From assembly GCF_030817275.1 (NCBI RefSeq), contig NZ_JAUSZD010000002.1, positions 3,534,001-3,598,000 of the forward strand: a stretch of 64,000 bases of DNA, read 5' to 3'. A model generated the notes under the pieces. The model was not told the origin of the DNA. It saw nothing but the letters and a program-made list of their open reading frames with translations, and did no database searches. Each line of letters begins with the position of its first letter. Position 1 is the first letter of the stretch. Shown piece after piece: positions 34,738 to 43,394 of the stretch. Source of the stretch: Paenibacillus sp. V4I7 (lineage in GTDB: Bacteria; Bacillota; Bacilli; Paenibacillales; NBRC-103111). Position numbers and translations under genes: made by a program.

Positions 34738-36569
34738 GCTCGGAAATCCACCCCTTTGTAGACCTTTGGCTGATAGAGCGCTCGAAGATCTACTCTACCA
34801 TCAGATGCCCCTTGCTTGGAAGCTTCATTCTCCACAACAGGCGGCAGCGGATATGGCGAGCATTTTAATGAGATAAATTGATAACCCGCTTTATGCATGG
34901 CTGCTGTAATTTCTTCTTTGGACTCCTCCATTAAGGGAGCTAAGGCAGGATGATCGTTGTGGATGTTCAAAGATACGATTTTATTTATGACATGCACATC
35001 GAGTAGTGTATTGCCCATCACTTTCATTTGGAGGTCGAACAGCAAACGACAATTGCTCGCGTCTACTTCCCCGCGCTTCCCTTTGCGGGATTGGATGTGA
35101 ATGGTGGCAGATTGCTGGCCAGTGCCATCCATGAAGGGGACAAACAATGTCATATGTGCAAACATAGAGCTCTTGTCACCTGTCAACATGAGTTGTTGCC
35201 CTGTGATTTGCCCAAGCGCTTGCTGCGCCGCCTCTTTGAGCGGCGCTGGCGTGTCATCAGAGGCTGTAAGCTGCAGCAGCAGACTCTTCAGTGTGTCAGC
35301 AGCAGGCTTGACGGGGTCGTCCTGCTGGGATGCTGTGGCGATCAGATTAGGCAGCTGATCGTCCGAGTTATTGCGCCCCCGTAGCATAGCGTCTGAGCGC
35401 TCATCTAGCTTCACCGCTAGATGAGACTCGTGCTCCACGCCTACAGCTTTGAGCATGCGGCTGATCCAGTTTGGCTCTGGATCAGCCTCGACCTCTTGAG
35501 GCGCGCTATTATGCGCCTCTATTGTTGCCGCCTTCTGCTTCGCAGGCGGCTCTGGTTGTACCTGCGAACTCGCCGCGGGCGGTTCGCCTTCACTTGCAGG
35601 CTCAGCGCTGCGCGCCTGAGCCTCTGGCGAGGCCGCCCCCGCTGCGCGGGCGGCCAGGGGCCCCGCCGCCGGCTGCGCCGAGGCGGCGGTAGCGGTCTCC
35701 GCGCGTGGCGCAGCCGCCGCGGGAAGCTCCGCGCCCGCAGCTGCTGTTGCAGCGGGCGGAGCCGTAACGGCAGCGGCCGCAGGCGCACTGCCGGGCACTA
35801 CTGCAGGCGGCGACCCTGCGGGAGCCGCCTTAGCCCCACCGCCAGCCTGCGGAGCAGTTGGCGTAACAGCGGCCGGCGCCTCCGGCCGCGCAGGCCACGT
35901 AGCTGCAGCGGAAGCCCGCAGCTCCTTGAGCAGCGATACCACCTGCTTCGCGGTATCCGCTGCCGGATGTGCCGGATCTTGCTCAAGCAGGGCTGTCGCC
36001 TGCTGCTCTAGCTGCTCCAGCACCTTACCGACAGGTTGCCCCGTGGTAACCTGTCTCAAAGCCCCCACTGTCGCCTCTGTGAGCGGCAATCCCTTTTTAT
36101 AGGCAAGTACAGCCGCCTGTGCCCATTCTTCCTTATGGACACCCTCAGGCATGCTGCGCATTACAGCCTCAAAAGCCTTCACATTCTCCTTTGATACCGG
36201 AACGCCTTCCTGCTGCATCTGCTGCACCATTTGACGATTCCCAGCCGTATCTTTTATCGTGAATGCCTTTAACAGCTCACTGAGCGAATCCTCCGTAATT
36301 TGTACATCTGATGCCGTTAGTGGCTTGAGCAGGATCTGACCACCACTGGATTCGGGCTGTACTTGCAGCATCGTAACATCCCCTTGCTTAAGGGGTGTTT
36401 CCAACTTGGCACGCACCTGCACACCGCCAATATTAATCAACGCTTCTTGGTCACTGAGCAACTGAAGCACAACACCTTTAACAATTTGTCCTACTTTTAA
36501 TTCAAGCACCTTACTTTCAGATGCTGTTAAATCACCGACTAAACTGCGAATTAAACCACTAATATTCAT
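34734..36569 (-). CDS. ylqG: FliK-like protein YlqG with a long Ala/Pro-rich linker
   Basis: 611 aa from the ATG at 36569 (GAGGTG seven bases upstream); a GTG nine bases earlier is less well placed. The N-terminal region (about 1-100) has a VGQIVKGVVLQLLSDQEALINIGGV OB-like stretch. Residues about 205-350 are extremely A/P/E-rich and coded by very G+C-rich DNA (about 35,500-35,990). The C-terminal part (about 410-590) resembles the Flg_hook domain (LFDLQMKVMGNTLLDVHVINKIVSLN). The pairing with FlhB-like YlqH parallels FliK with FlhB. Confidence 0.85.
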   Translation of the reverse strand: MNISGLIRSLVGDLTASESKVLELKVGQIVKGVVLQLLSDQEALINIGGVQVRAKLETPLKQGDVTMLQVQPESSGGQILLKPLTASDVQITEDSLSELLKAFTIKDTAGNRQMVQQMQQEGVPVSKENVKAFEAVMRSMPEGVHKEEWAQAAVLAYKKGLPLTEATVGALRQVTTGQPVGKVLEQLEQQATALLEQDPAHPAADTAKQVVSLLKELRASAAATWPARPEAPAAVTPTAPQAGGGAKAAPAGSPPAVVPGSAPAAAAVTAPPAATAAAGAELPAAAAPRAETATAASAQPAAGPLAARAAGAASPEAQARSAEPASEGEPPAASSQVQPEPPAKQKAATIEAHNSAPQEVEADPEPNWISRMLKAVGVEHESHLAVKLDERSDAMLRGRNNSDDQLPNLIATASQQDDPVKPAADTLKSLLLQLTASDDTPAPLKEAAQQALGQITGQQLMLTGDKSSMFAHMTLFVPFMDGTGQQSATIHIQSRKGKRGEVDASNCRLLFDLQMKVMGNTLLDVHVINKIVSLNIHNDHPALAPLMEESKEEITAAMHKAGYQFISLKCSPYPLPPVVENEASKQGASDGRVDLRALYQPKVYKGVDFRA

Positions 36570-36644
36570 GGCGTTCACCTCAAATCTTCCTAAACACTTA
36601 TGTATATTATCGGCGGCTTGTTGCCTTTTCGTTACTATAATAAG

Positions 36645-37292
36645 TTAAATGAGATCCAATTCCAGCTGTTCAGACTCGAGCACAATCTCTTTCTCTTCCA
36701 ATTGCGCCATCACTTTACGTATAAATAATTTCCGATGCAGCGGTGTAGGACCATACCGCAAGAGCATCTCTCTATGGTGCTTTGTTGCATATCCTTTATG
36801 TATAGCAAGTCCATATTCGGGAAACTGTTCATCCCAATCCACACACATGCGATCTCGGGTAACCTTAGCAATAATCGATGCGGCTGCAATGGATTGACTA
36901 AGTGCATCTCCATGAATGATCGCGGATTGTTCTATGTCCACATCAACGTTCTCCGCATCCACAAGAAGAAAATCAGGTGCTATGTTTAACTGCTCCACAG
37001 CCTGCTTCATAGCAAGCCTGGCCGCCTGTTTTATATTGATCGCTTCAATTCTATCCACATCCACAATGCCTACACCAACAGCTAAAGCTTCCGCCATGAT
37101 TTGATCATAGAAGATATCTCGCTTCTTTTCAGAAAGCTTCTTGGAGTCGTCCACACCCTCCAGCACATATCCCATCGGAAGTATAACCGCAGCCGCGACT
37201 ACATCCCCAAATAAACAGCCTCTGCCTACCTCATCAATACCCGCTATTAGAGTAAAACCTTGCTCCCACAGTTGTTTTTCATGCTCCAGCAA
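36645..37292 (-). CDS. rnhB: Ribonuclease HII RnhB
   Basis: 215 aa. The catalytic motif GIDEVGRGCLFGDVVAAAVI is at about residue 18. A second conserved acidic segment (FLLVDAENV) and SIIAKVTRDRMC near residue 140 follow. RNase HII removes ribonucleotides and RNA-DNA hybrids from the genome. A cysteine replaces the more usual proline after GRG, a tolerated position. It starts the rnhB-ylqG-ylqH-yraN unit and follows the rbgA terminator. Confidence 0.95.
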   Translation of the reverse strand: MLEHEKQLWEQGFTLIAGIDEVGRGCLFGDVVAAAVILPMGYVLEGVDDSKKLSEKKRDIFYDQIMAEALAVGVGIVDVDRIEAINIKQAARLAMKQAVEQLNIAPDFLLVDAENVDVDIEQSAIIHGDALSQSIAAASIIAKVTRDRMCVDWDEQFPEYGLAIHKGYATKHHREMLLRYGPTPLHRKLFIRKVMAQLEEKEIVLESEQLELDLI

Positions 37293-37375
37293 TGGCTTTC
37301 GCCCCTTTCCATCTCCTCATTATATAGGATTGGCACTTGGTCAAGCCACACCCTTTTTTTTCAATGTACATATGT

Positions 37376-37430
37376 AAAAAAGAAAAAGCCACCCCCGAAC
37401 CCGCTTGATCAGCTGAGTCCAAAAGTGACC
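37376..37430 (-). terminator. Intrinsic terminator after rbgA
   Basis: On the minus strand GGTCACTTTTGGACTC pairs with GGGTTCGGGGGTGGCT over about 16 positions, with many G-U pairs, followed by CTTTTTCTTTTTTT. It lies 27 bases after the rbgA stop. Confidence 0.65.
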
Positions 37431-37456
37431 GTTTCCTTCTTTACTTATTGACCTGA

Positions 37457-38329
37457 CTACCTTTTATCAAGGGGCCTCTCCAAAGAAATGCGCCCCATCT
37501 TGCCTGCTCTAAGCTCACGAATAATGATTAATGAGGCTTTGTCCAAATCCACTTTGCCCCCACTCACAATCGCTCCACGCTTACGACCGATAGCTTCCAT
37601 GACTTTGACCATTTCCTGTATGTCGTCCAAATCCTCTGGAAGATCTTGAACCCCAAATCGTTCTTGAATACCAGCTCCATAATTCTGAACCATGTATTTA
37701 ACGACAAAGAGTGCAATCTCATCTAAATGAAGCAGCTCTTCTTTAATGGCGCCCGTTGCTGCCAATCTCATTCCAACCATTTGGTCTTCGAATTTCGGCC
37801 ACAAAATACCTGGCGTATCGAGCAAGTCCATTTCGGTTCCAACTTTAATCCATTGCTGCCCCTTCGTAACACCAGGCTTATCTCCGGTTGCCGCAATTTT
37901 CTTACCTGCTAACTGATTAATCAGCGTGGATTTTCCAACGTTTGGAATACCTACGATAAGCGCTCTTACTGCGCGGGGATTGATCCCTTTGCGAAGCTGG
38001 CTCTCAATTTTGTGTGCCCAAAGCTGCTTAACTCGCGGCAAAATTTCTTTGACGTGCGTTCCTGTTGCTGCATCAATCGGCAATGCCGGTAGGCCCTGAT
38101 CAGCAAAATACTTAACCCAATCCGCCGTAACTTGTGGATCTGCCAAGTCATTCTTGTTAAGCAGAACCAAGCGCGGTTTACCTTTTAAAATCTCATCTAC
38201 CATCGGGTTCCGGCTTGAAAGCGGGATGCGGGCATCCAAGAGCTCGATAACAACATCAATCAGCTTAAGCTTTTCTTCTATCTGTCTTCGAGCCTTGGTC
38301 ATGTGACCGGGAAACCATTGAATGGTCAT
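37457..38329 (-). CDS. rbgA: Ribosome biogenesis GTPase RbgA (YlqF)
   Basis: 290 aa, a circularly permuted GTPase. The G4 motif (LLNKNDLAD) comes first near residue 58, then G1 ([13 protein letters not shown] near 130) and G3 (DTPGILWP). The N-terminus ([19 protein letters not shown]) has the conserved PGHM. RbgA is needed for late assembly of the 50S subunit. It follows lepB by 11 bases. Confidence 0.97.
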   Translation of the reverse strand: MTIQWFPGHMTKARRQIEEKLKLIDVVIELLDARIPLSSRNPMVDEILKGKPRLVLLNKNDLADPQVTADWVKYFADQGLPALPIDAATGTHVKEILPRVKQLWAHKIESQLRKGINPRAVRALIVGIPNVGKSTLINQLAGKKIAATGDKPGVTKGQQWIKVGTEMDLLDTPGILWPKFEDQMVGMRLAATGAIKEELLHLDEIALFVVKYMVQNYGAGIQERFGVQDLPEDLDDIQEMVKVMEAIGRKRGAIVSGGKVDLDKASLIIIRELRAGKMGRISLERPLDKR

Positions 38330-38340
38330 TCTACTTCACC

Positions 38341-38958
38341 TCAAAAATGTATGAAACTAATTTTGCTCACTGGCCAAAAAATAACTTCAGCGCGACCTAC
38401 GATTTTGTTGTAAGGTACGAAGCCAACACTTTTTGCCCGGCTATCTTTGGAATTCGGACGGTTATCTCCCATTGCAAAGATTTCACCTTCGGGTACTTTC
38501 GTCTCCGGGAAATCTGACAATGTATTATAAGCATGCCCTTCTTTATTCGCTTGTTCAATCGCTTCTTTAATGAAAGCCTGATCAATCTCTTGACCATTAA
38601 TGAACACTTTGTCACCCGTAACCTTAACCGTCTCACCAGGAAGACCAATTACGCGTTTAATGTAATCCTTACCTTCCGGAGCATGGAATACGATGACTTC
38701 TCCGCGTTTAGGTGAGCGAATATCATAAACAATTTTATTGACAATGAGTCGTTCACCTGTTGAAAAGTTCGGACGCATGGAATCTCCATCAACAATAAAA
38801 GGAGAGAACAGGAACCAACGAATGATAATCACGAGCACTCCCGCGATCACTAAGGCTTTAATCCATTCCCATGTTTCGCTTTTTGCTGTTTTAACGGGAG
38901 TCGTTTCCGTTGTTGTTGCCGGCTCTATGTAAGGCTGTTCTTGATTCTTGTGTTCCAT
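38341..38958 (-). CDS. lepB: Type I signal peptidase LepB (SipS-like)
   Basis: 205 aa from the ATG at 38958 (MEHKNQEQ), preceded by AAGAGG; an ATG 48 bases earlier has no ribosome site. The short T/E-rich cytoplasmic N-terminus is followed by one membrane helix (about 30-50), the catalytic serine in VDGDSMRPN and the lysine in YIKRVIGLPGE. GDNRPNSKDSR is box E. It cleaves signal peptides of exported proteins on the outer face of the membrane. Positioned between rplS and rbgA, as in many Bacilli. Confidence 0.96.
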   Translation of the reverse strand: MEHKNQEQPYIEPATTTETTPVKTAKSETWEWIKALVIAGVLVIIIRWFLFSPFIVDGDSMRPNFSTGERLIVNKIVYDIRSPKRGEVIVFHAPEGKDYIKRVIGLPGETVKVTGDKVFINGQEIDQAFIKEAIEQANKEGHAYNTLSDFPETKVPEGEIFAMGDNRPNSKDSRAKSVGFVPYNKIVGRAEVIFWPVSKISFIHF

Positions 38959-39007
38959 CACTGATTGCCTCTTTTCCAGTTTTGGTTTATATCTATTATG
39001 TACCATG

Positions 39008-39042
39008 AAAATGAAAAGGAGACTTGCCTGAACAAGCCCCCC
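39008..39042 (-). terminator. Intrinsic terminator after rplS
   Basis: On the minus strand GGGGGCTTG and CAAGTCTCC form a 9-bp stem with two G-U pairs and a six-base loop, followed by TTTTCATTTTC. It lies seven bases after the rplS stop and before the lepB start. Confidence 0.65.
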
Positions 39043-39048
39043 GTTTTC

Positions 39049-39390
39049 TTATCGAATTTCTTTAATTCTTGCTGCTTTACCACGAAGACCACGCAGATAA
39101 TAAAGTTTCGCACGACGAACTTTACCACGGCGAGCCACTTCAATCTTGTCAATCTTCGGAGAATGGAATGGGAAAGTTCTTTCCACACCCACACCGTAAG
39201 AAATTTTACGAACTGTAAACGTTTCGCTGATTCCACCGCCGTGGCGTTTAATAACAACACCTTCGAACAGCTGAATACGCTCACGTGTACCCTCGATAAC
39301 TTTTACGTGTACTTTAAGTGTGTCTCCTGGACGGAAATTAGGAATATCCGTACGGAGTTGCTCTTTCGTAATCTCTTGAATAAGATTCAT
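39049..39390 (-). CDS. rplS: 50S ribosomal protein L19
   Basis: 113 aa, the full length. Sequence matches L19 throughout: [35 protein letters not shown], then [20 protein letters not shown]19 lies at the 30S-50S interface. It has its own promoter and a leader of about 110 bases, and it is followed by a terminator. Confidence 0.98.
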   Translation of the reverse strand: MNLIQEITKEQLRTDIPNFRPGDTLKVHVKVIEGTRERIQLFEGVVIKRHGGGISETFTVRKISYGVGVERTFPFHSPKIDKIEVARRGKVRRAKLYYLRGLRGKAARIKEIR

Positions 39391-39500
39391 AGTTGACTCC
39401 CTCCTTCCACACAGGTGTTCATTCCGCTTATTGGCATAGTCGTTCTTAGTTGTTATGCGTAGAGGACCACCAGACTCGAACTGTTGAAAAATTCACAACA
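39391..39500 (-). promoter_or_regulatory. Possible L19 mRNA leader
   Basis: The region between the promoter at 39,507-39,535 and rplS is about 110 bases. It starts with a CTGTTG...CAACAG hairpin near the transcription start. Firmicutes often have an autoregulatory L19 leader RNA at this place. I see only the first hairpin clearly and cannot confirm the rest of the fold. Confidence 0.35.
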
Positions 39501-39506
39501 GAATAT

Positions 39507-39535
39507 ATATTATCATAGACAGGAAAGAAATTCAA
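39507..39535 (-). promoter_or_regulatory. Strong candidate promoter of rplS
   Basis: On the minus strand TTGAAT, a 17-base spacer and TAATAT, with an upstream TG (TGATAATAT, extended -10). This is one of the best promoter matches in the window and lies about 115 bases before the rplS start. Confidence 0.6.
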
Positions 39536-39554
39536 TAGAGAAGTTTTTGGGGAC

Positions 39555-40313
39555 TTACTCCTCTTGCTTCCGCCCGTTCCATTCAACCACCCAAGCTTTT
39601 TCCTCTTTAGATAATTCTCTTCCTACAAGCAAATCCGGACGACGTTCTAGCGTTCGGAACAGAGACTCCTTACGGCGCCAACGCTTCACATTTTCATGAT
39701 GCCCTGATAACAGCATCTCAGGCACGTCCCAGTCCCTAAACTTCGCAGGTCTCGTGTAGTGAGGATACTCCAGCAAACCTGTAGAGAACGAATCTGTTAC
39801 AGCTGACATCTCATTGCCGAGCACACCAGGCAGCAGCCTCACTACGCTGTCTATAACGACCATTGCGGGTAGCTCGCCGCCTGTTAATACATAATCACCT
39901 ATGGACAGCTCATCCGTCACTAGATACTGCCTAATACGCTCATCATAGCCTTCATAATGACCACAAATAAACACGAGATGCTGTTCATTAGACAGCTCCT
40001 CTGCTTTCTTCTGAGTGAATGTCTCCCCTTGCGGGCACATGAGAATCACTCGCGGCTTCACCGGGTCTTGTCCATCCTCTTGATGTATGGGCAGATTCTC
40101 AACAGCAGCAAATATCGGCTCTGGCTTTAAAACCATCCCTCCACCGCCACCGTATGGATAATCATCTACAGTGTTATGCTTATTATTGGAATAATCTCGA
40201 AAATTAACCGTGTTGAGAGCAACAATCCCCTTGTCACGTGCTTTCCCTAAAATGCTGGATGAAAACACACCCTCGAACATTTCCGGGAATAGGGTCAATA
40301 CATCGATTTTCAT
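39555..40313 (-). CDS. trmD: tRNA (guanine-37-N1)-methyltransferase TrmD
   Basis: 252 aa. Trefoil-knot SPOUT methyltransferase: the AdoMet-binding knot holds [29 protein letters not shown] and [19 protein letters not shown]. TrmD makes m1G37, which prevents frameshifts. The start overlaps the rimM stop by four bases. The gene order rimM-trmD-rplS is conserved widely. Confidence 0.98.
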   Translation of the reverse strand: MKIDVLTLFPEMFEGVFSSSILGKARDKGIVALNTVNFRDYSNNKHNTVDDYPYGGGGGMVLKPEPIFAAVENLPIHQEDGQDPVKPRVILMCPQGETFTQKKAEELSNEQHLVFICGHYEGYDERIRQYLVTDELSIGDYVLTGGELPAMVVIDSVVRLLPGVLGNEMSAVTDSFSTGLLEYPHYTRPAKFRDWDVPEMLLSGHHENVKRWRRKESLFRTLERRPDLLVGRELSKEEKAWVVEWNGRKQEE

Positions 40314-40825
40314 TCCATTAATCCTTCCATCAGATGAATACGAATCGTTTTGTTGGCAATGTCCACATCAAGTATCACATCATCGATGACTGGAAGCAGC
40401 AACTGTTTGCCTTTGGGCAAAGAAACGACCCATACATCATTAGCCCCCGGTGTCAAAACCTCAGAAACAAGTCCTAACTCTTGGCCTTCTTCTGTTACGA
40501 CTTTACAGCCAATGATCTCGTGATAATAATATTCTCCTTCTTCAAGAGGCTGTTGTTCCTTCGCTTCAATCTTGAGAAGAGAGCCTTTGAATTTCTCAAC
40601 ATCATTGATGTTAGAGAATTGGTCAAACTGCAAGATAAACATATTTTTATGTAAGCGGGAGGTTTGCACCGTCACCGGCGTTTGCTTATTTTGAGAATCT
40701 ACAATAATCAATGCGTTTCCTTTATCAAAACGCTCAGGAAAATCAGTTTCTGGAACTACTTTTAGCTCTCCACGAATACCATGGCTATTCACAATTCGAC
40801 CAACTGTCACAAGTTTTTCGCTCAT
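40310..40825 (-). CDS. rimM: 16S rRNA processing protein RimM
   Basis: 171 aa. N-terminal RimM domain ([28 protein letters not shown]) and C-terminal PRC-barrel (about 95-171, [19 protein letters not shown]). RimM binds S19 and matures the 30S head. It overlaps trmD by four bases. The YlqD gene that precedes rimM in B. subtilis is absent; a terminator separates rimM from khpA. Confidence 0.96.
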   Translation of the reverse strand: MSEKLVTVGRIVNSHGIRGELKVVPETDFPERFDKGNALIIVDSQNKQTPVTVQTSRLHKNMFILQFDQFSNINDVEKFKGSLLKIEAKEQQPLEEGEYYYHEIIGCKVVTEEGQELGLVSEVLTPGANDVWVVSLPKGKQLLLPVIDDVILDVDIANKTIRIHLMEGLME

Positions 40826-40872
40826 ATGCGCTTGCCAACCTCCACATTAATTTACCTTCAAAAACCATACAA

Positions 40873-40900
40873 GAAAAAGGTTAGGAACTAAATCCTAACC
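40873..40900 (-). terminator. Intrinsic terminator after khpA
   Basis: GGTTAGGA and TCCTAACC pair perfectly (8 bp, six-base loop), followed on the minus strand by TTTTTCTT. It separates ffh-rpsP-khpA from rimM. Confidence 0.85.
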
Positions 40901-40907
40901 TCATTTC

Positions 40908-41138
40908 TTATGAAACGATTTCAACGGCTACCCGTTTCGTTTCTTTCACTGCTGCCGACGTGACAACCGTGCGGAGCGACTTCGCAATCTTGCCCTGCTT
41001 GCCAATCACTTTACCGACATCGTCGGGATGGACAGAAAGCCTGTACTCGATCTTGTCATCTTTCTCCACCACAGCGACACGTACTTCTTCCGGATGATCA
41101 ACAAGAGCCTTAGCAATAACGGTGATAAGATCCTTCAT
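40908..41138 (-). CDS. khpA: KH-domain RNA-binding protein KhpA (YlqC)
   Basis: 76 aa, a single type II KH domain with the GxxG loop IGKQGKIAKSLRTVV. KhpA forms heterodimers with KhpB (Jag) and affects cell elongation in other Firmicutes. It lies 26 bases after rpsP and just before a terminator. Length is normal for the family. Confidence 0.95.
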   Translation of the reverse strand: MKDLITVIAKALVDHPEEVRVAVVEKDDKIEYRLSVHPDDVGKVIGKQGKIAKSLRTVVTSAAVKETKRVAVEIVS

Positions 41139-41164
41139 GAACCCACCCTCCGAAAGATAACAGA

Positions 41165-41437
41165 TTACTTCTGCAATTTCAGCTCGTGAAACTTAGTCAT
41201 CAGACCTGCTTTTGAGAACAGGCTGCGAACTGTATCGGACGGTTGAGCGCCAGTTTGAAGCCATTTCAGCGCTTTCTCCTCATCAAGAGTTACAGCTGCT
41301 GGTTCAACAATTGGGTTATAAGTACCGATTTCTTCGATAAAACGACCATCACGCGGGGAACGGGAATCCGAAACCACCACACGGTAAAAAGGAGCTTTAT
41401 GAGCGCCTACACGTTTAAGACGAATACGTACTGCCAT
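41165..41437 (-). CDS. rpsP: 30S ribosomal protein S16
   Basis: 90 aa. [21 protein letters not shown] and [19 protein letters not shown] are the S16 signature. S16 is needed early in 30S assembly. It lies between ffh and khpA; the gene is preceded by an AGGAGG site in the ffh-rpsP interval of 35 bases. Confidence 0.98.
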   Translation of the reverse strand: MAVRIRLKRVGAHKAPFYRVVVSDSRSPRDGRFIEEIGTYNPIVEPAAVTLDEEKALKWLQTGAQPSDTVRSLFSKAGLMTKFHELKLQK

Positions 41438-41472
41438 GAAAAATCACCTCCTACTTAGAATAAAATGCTTAT

Positions 41473-42840
41473 TTAAAAGGGGAATTTAAATCCCTTGCCT
41501 AGCTTCTTCATTCCTTTAGCACCCTTAGCACCTTTAGGTCCCATCATGCCGGAAAACTGCTTCATCATTTTGCGCATATCATCAAACTGCTTGATGAAAC
41601 GGTTGACCTCTTGCACCGAGTTGCCACTGCCTTGAGCAATCCGTTTGCGACGGTTCGCATTGAGAAGTTCAGGTTTGCGTTTCTCTTCGGTTGTCATCGA
41701 CTTCACAATAGCTTCAACACGTGCCATTTGTTTGTCGTCAACCTTCATATCTTTCATACCCTTGATCTTATTAGCTCCTGGCAGCATCTCAAGAATTTGA
41801 TCCAGAGGCCCCATCTTCTTCACTTGCTCCATTTGATCAAGGAAATCTTCGAAGGTGAATTCGGCGTTGCGCATTTTGCGCTCCATCTCTTTCGCCTTGT
41901 CCATGTCGATACCGGATTGCGCCTTCTCAATCAAGGTAAGCATATCGCCCATACCGAGAATTCTTGAGGCCATACGATCAGGGAAGAATGGTTCAAGAGC
42001 ATCCATTTTCTCACCGCTAGCCACAAACTTAATTGGACAACCTGTAACAGCTTTAACAGATAACGCCGCGCCACCGCGGGTATCACCATCAAGCTTGGTC
42101 AGCACAACACCCGTAAGCTCAAGCTGTTGATGAAAGCTTTCTGCGACATTGACTGCATCTTGCCCGGTCATCGCATCGACAACCAACAAAATTTCATCAG
42201 GTTCAACAGCAGTTCGAACATTTTTCAGCTCGTCCATCAGTTTTTCATCAATGTGTAAGCGACCCGCGGTATCGATAATGACATAATCATTACCGTTATC
42301 TTTAGCATGCTGAAGCCCTGCTTTAGCAATGTCGACAGGATTTACTTGATCCCCTAGTGAAAATACCGGAACATTGAGCTGTTCTCCAAGAACCTGCAGC
42401 TGTTTGATCGCAGCCGGACGATAAATGTCACAGGCTACAAGAAGCGGTCTATGGTTTTGTTTAAGGAGCATCTTCGCTAGCTTTCCAGAGGTTGTTGTCT
42501 TACCTGCCCCTTGCAAACCTGCCATCATAATGATAGTCGGCGGTCGATTCGAACGAGCTAGCTTACTTTGCGTACCGCCCATAAGTGCGGTGAGCTCTTT
42601 GTTGACGATATCGATAACGACCATGCCTGGTGTGAAGGATTTCAATACTTCTTGTCCGATGGACTGCTCCTTCACCTTAGCAATAAAGTCTTTGACTACT
42701 TTAAAGTTAACGTCCGCTTCAAGCAACGCCAATCGTACTTCGCGAAGCGCTTCGCCTACATCTTCTTCCGTCAGCTTACCTTTGCTTCTCAGCTTACCGA
42801 AAACGTTTTGCAACCGGTTTGCCAATCCTTCAAATGCCAT
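41473..42840 (-). CDS. ffh: Signal recognition particle protein Ffh
   Basis: 455 aa from the ATG at 42840 (MAFEGLANRLQ), which has an ideal GGAGGTG; a GTG nine bases upstream is not needed. N-domain, then the G-domain with GLQGAGKTTTSGKLAK near residue 107, DTAGRLHIDE and TKLDGDTRGGAALS, then the methionine-rich M-domain (FEDFLDQMEQVKKMGPLDQIL to RKMMKQFSGMMGPKG). Ffh binds 4.5S/6S-like SRP RNA and signal sequences. It pairs with FtsY, encoded nearby. Confidence 0.98.
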   Translation of the reverse strand: MAFEGLANRLQNVFGKLRSKGKLTEEDVGEALREVRLALLEADVNFKVVKDFIAKVKEQSIGQEVLKSFTPGMVVIDIVNKELTALMGGTQSKLARSNRPPTIIMMAGLQGAGKTTTSGKLAKMLLKQNHRPLLVACDIYRPAAIKQLQVLGEQLNVPVFSLGDQVNPVDIAKAGLQHAKDNGNDYVIIDTAGRLHIDEKLMDELKNVRTAVEPDEILLVVDAMTGQDAVNVAESFHQQLELTGVVLTKLDGDTRGGAALSVKAVTGCPIKFVASGEKMDALEPFFPDRMASRILGMGDMLTLIEKAQSGIDMDKAKEMERKMRNAEFTFEDFLDQMEQVKKMGPLDQILEMLPGANKIKGMKDMKVDDKQMARVEAIVKSMTTEEKRKPELLNANRRKRIAQGSGNSVQEVNRFIKQFDDMRKMMKQFSGMMGPKGAKGAKGMKKLGKGFKFPF

Positions 42841-42874
42841 GCGCTTCACCTCCTGCTTCTGGACTTTCTATGTT

Positions 42875-43225
42875 TTAATCGATCCCTACTATTGTATCAA
42901 AAAGCTCCGTCGTTTTCCTCTTTAGCTCCGGTTCGCAATCATCAAGCACCTGAACCAGTTCCGCACGCAGCTTCATGCGTTGTTCGTGCTTATGTACCAG
43001 ATGCAATTTACTCTCATAATCCTGAAGAGTTGACTCTGCACGTTTAATATGTTCATAAACCGCCTGGCGGCTAATTTCAAAATTCTCAGCGATCTCTCCG
43101 AGTGAGTAATCATCATGAAAATACAGTTGGAGGAACGTTCTCTGTTTATCGGTCAACAGCGGTTCATAGAAATCAAATAGCAAGTTAACGCGATTCGTTT
43201 TCTCAAGCATTTGATCGATAGACAT
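42875..43225 (-). CDS. ylxM: Putative SRP-associated DNA-binding protein YlxM
   Basis: 116 aa from the ATG at 43225, which has GGAGGT at the right distance; an open frame extending 105 bases further upstream has no support. Helix-turn-helix pattern resembling sigma region 4: [41 protein letters not shown]. YlxM is encoded before ffh in many Firmicutes. A role in SRP function has been proposed in other species, but it is not settled. Located 34 bases before ffh. Confidence 0.95.
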   Translation of the reverse strand: MSIDQMLEKTNRVNLLFDFYEPLLTDKQRTFLQLYFHDDYSLGEIAENFEISRQAVYEHIKRAESTLQDYESKLHLVHKHEQRMKLRAELVQVLDDCEPELKRKTTELFDTIVGID

Positions 43226-43328
43226 GATCCACCTCCGTAAAGGTTGCACGCTTGACAGCAGCACAACAGAACCTATCATACTGAATTCCAAGATGAATGT
43301 CAAGCATTTAACCTTGTCAGTAATGAAC

Positions 43329-43370
43329 AAAAAAATCCCCCTCTAACCAACAAAAGGCTGAGGAGAATTT
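43329..43370 (-). terminator. Intrinsic terminator after ftsY
   Basis: On the minus strand AAATTCTCCTC pairs with GAGGGGGATTT around an inner CC...GG, followed by TTTTTTT. It lies 25 bases after the ftsY stop and before ylxM. Confidence 0.7.
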
Positions 43371-43394
43371 TTCACATATTAGAGAAGAAAAAGA

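Noticed and set aside
35421..36011. Arg/Leu-rich frames of up to 196 codons opposite ylqG
   Set aside because: They result from high G+C and lack of stop codons in the Ala/Pro linker; products are low-complexity Arg repeats.
42568..43047. Plus-strand frame of 159 codons across ffh and ylxM
   Set aside because: Antisense to two conserved genes, and its composition is that of a shadow frame.
43226..43330. 35-residue N-terminal extension of YlxM
   Set aside because: The internal ATG at 43225 has a GGAGGT site and matches the family start; the extension covers the intergenic region.
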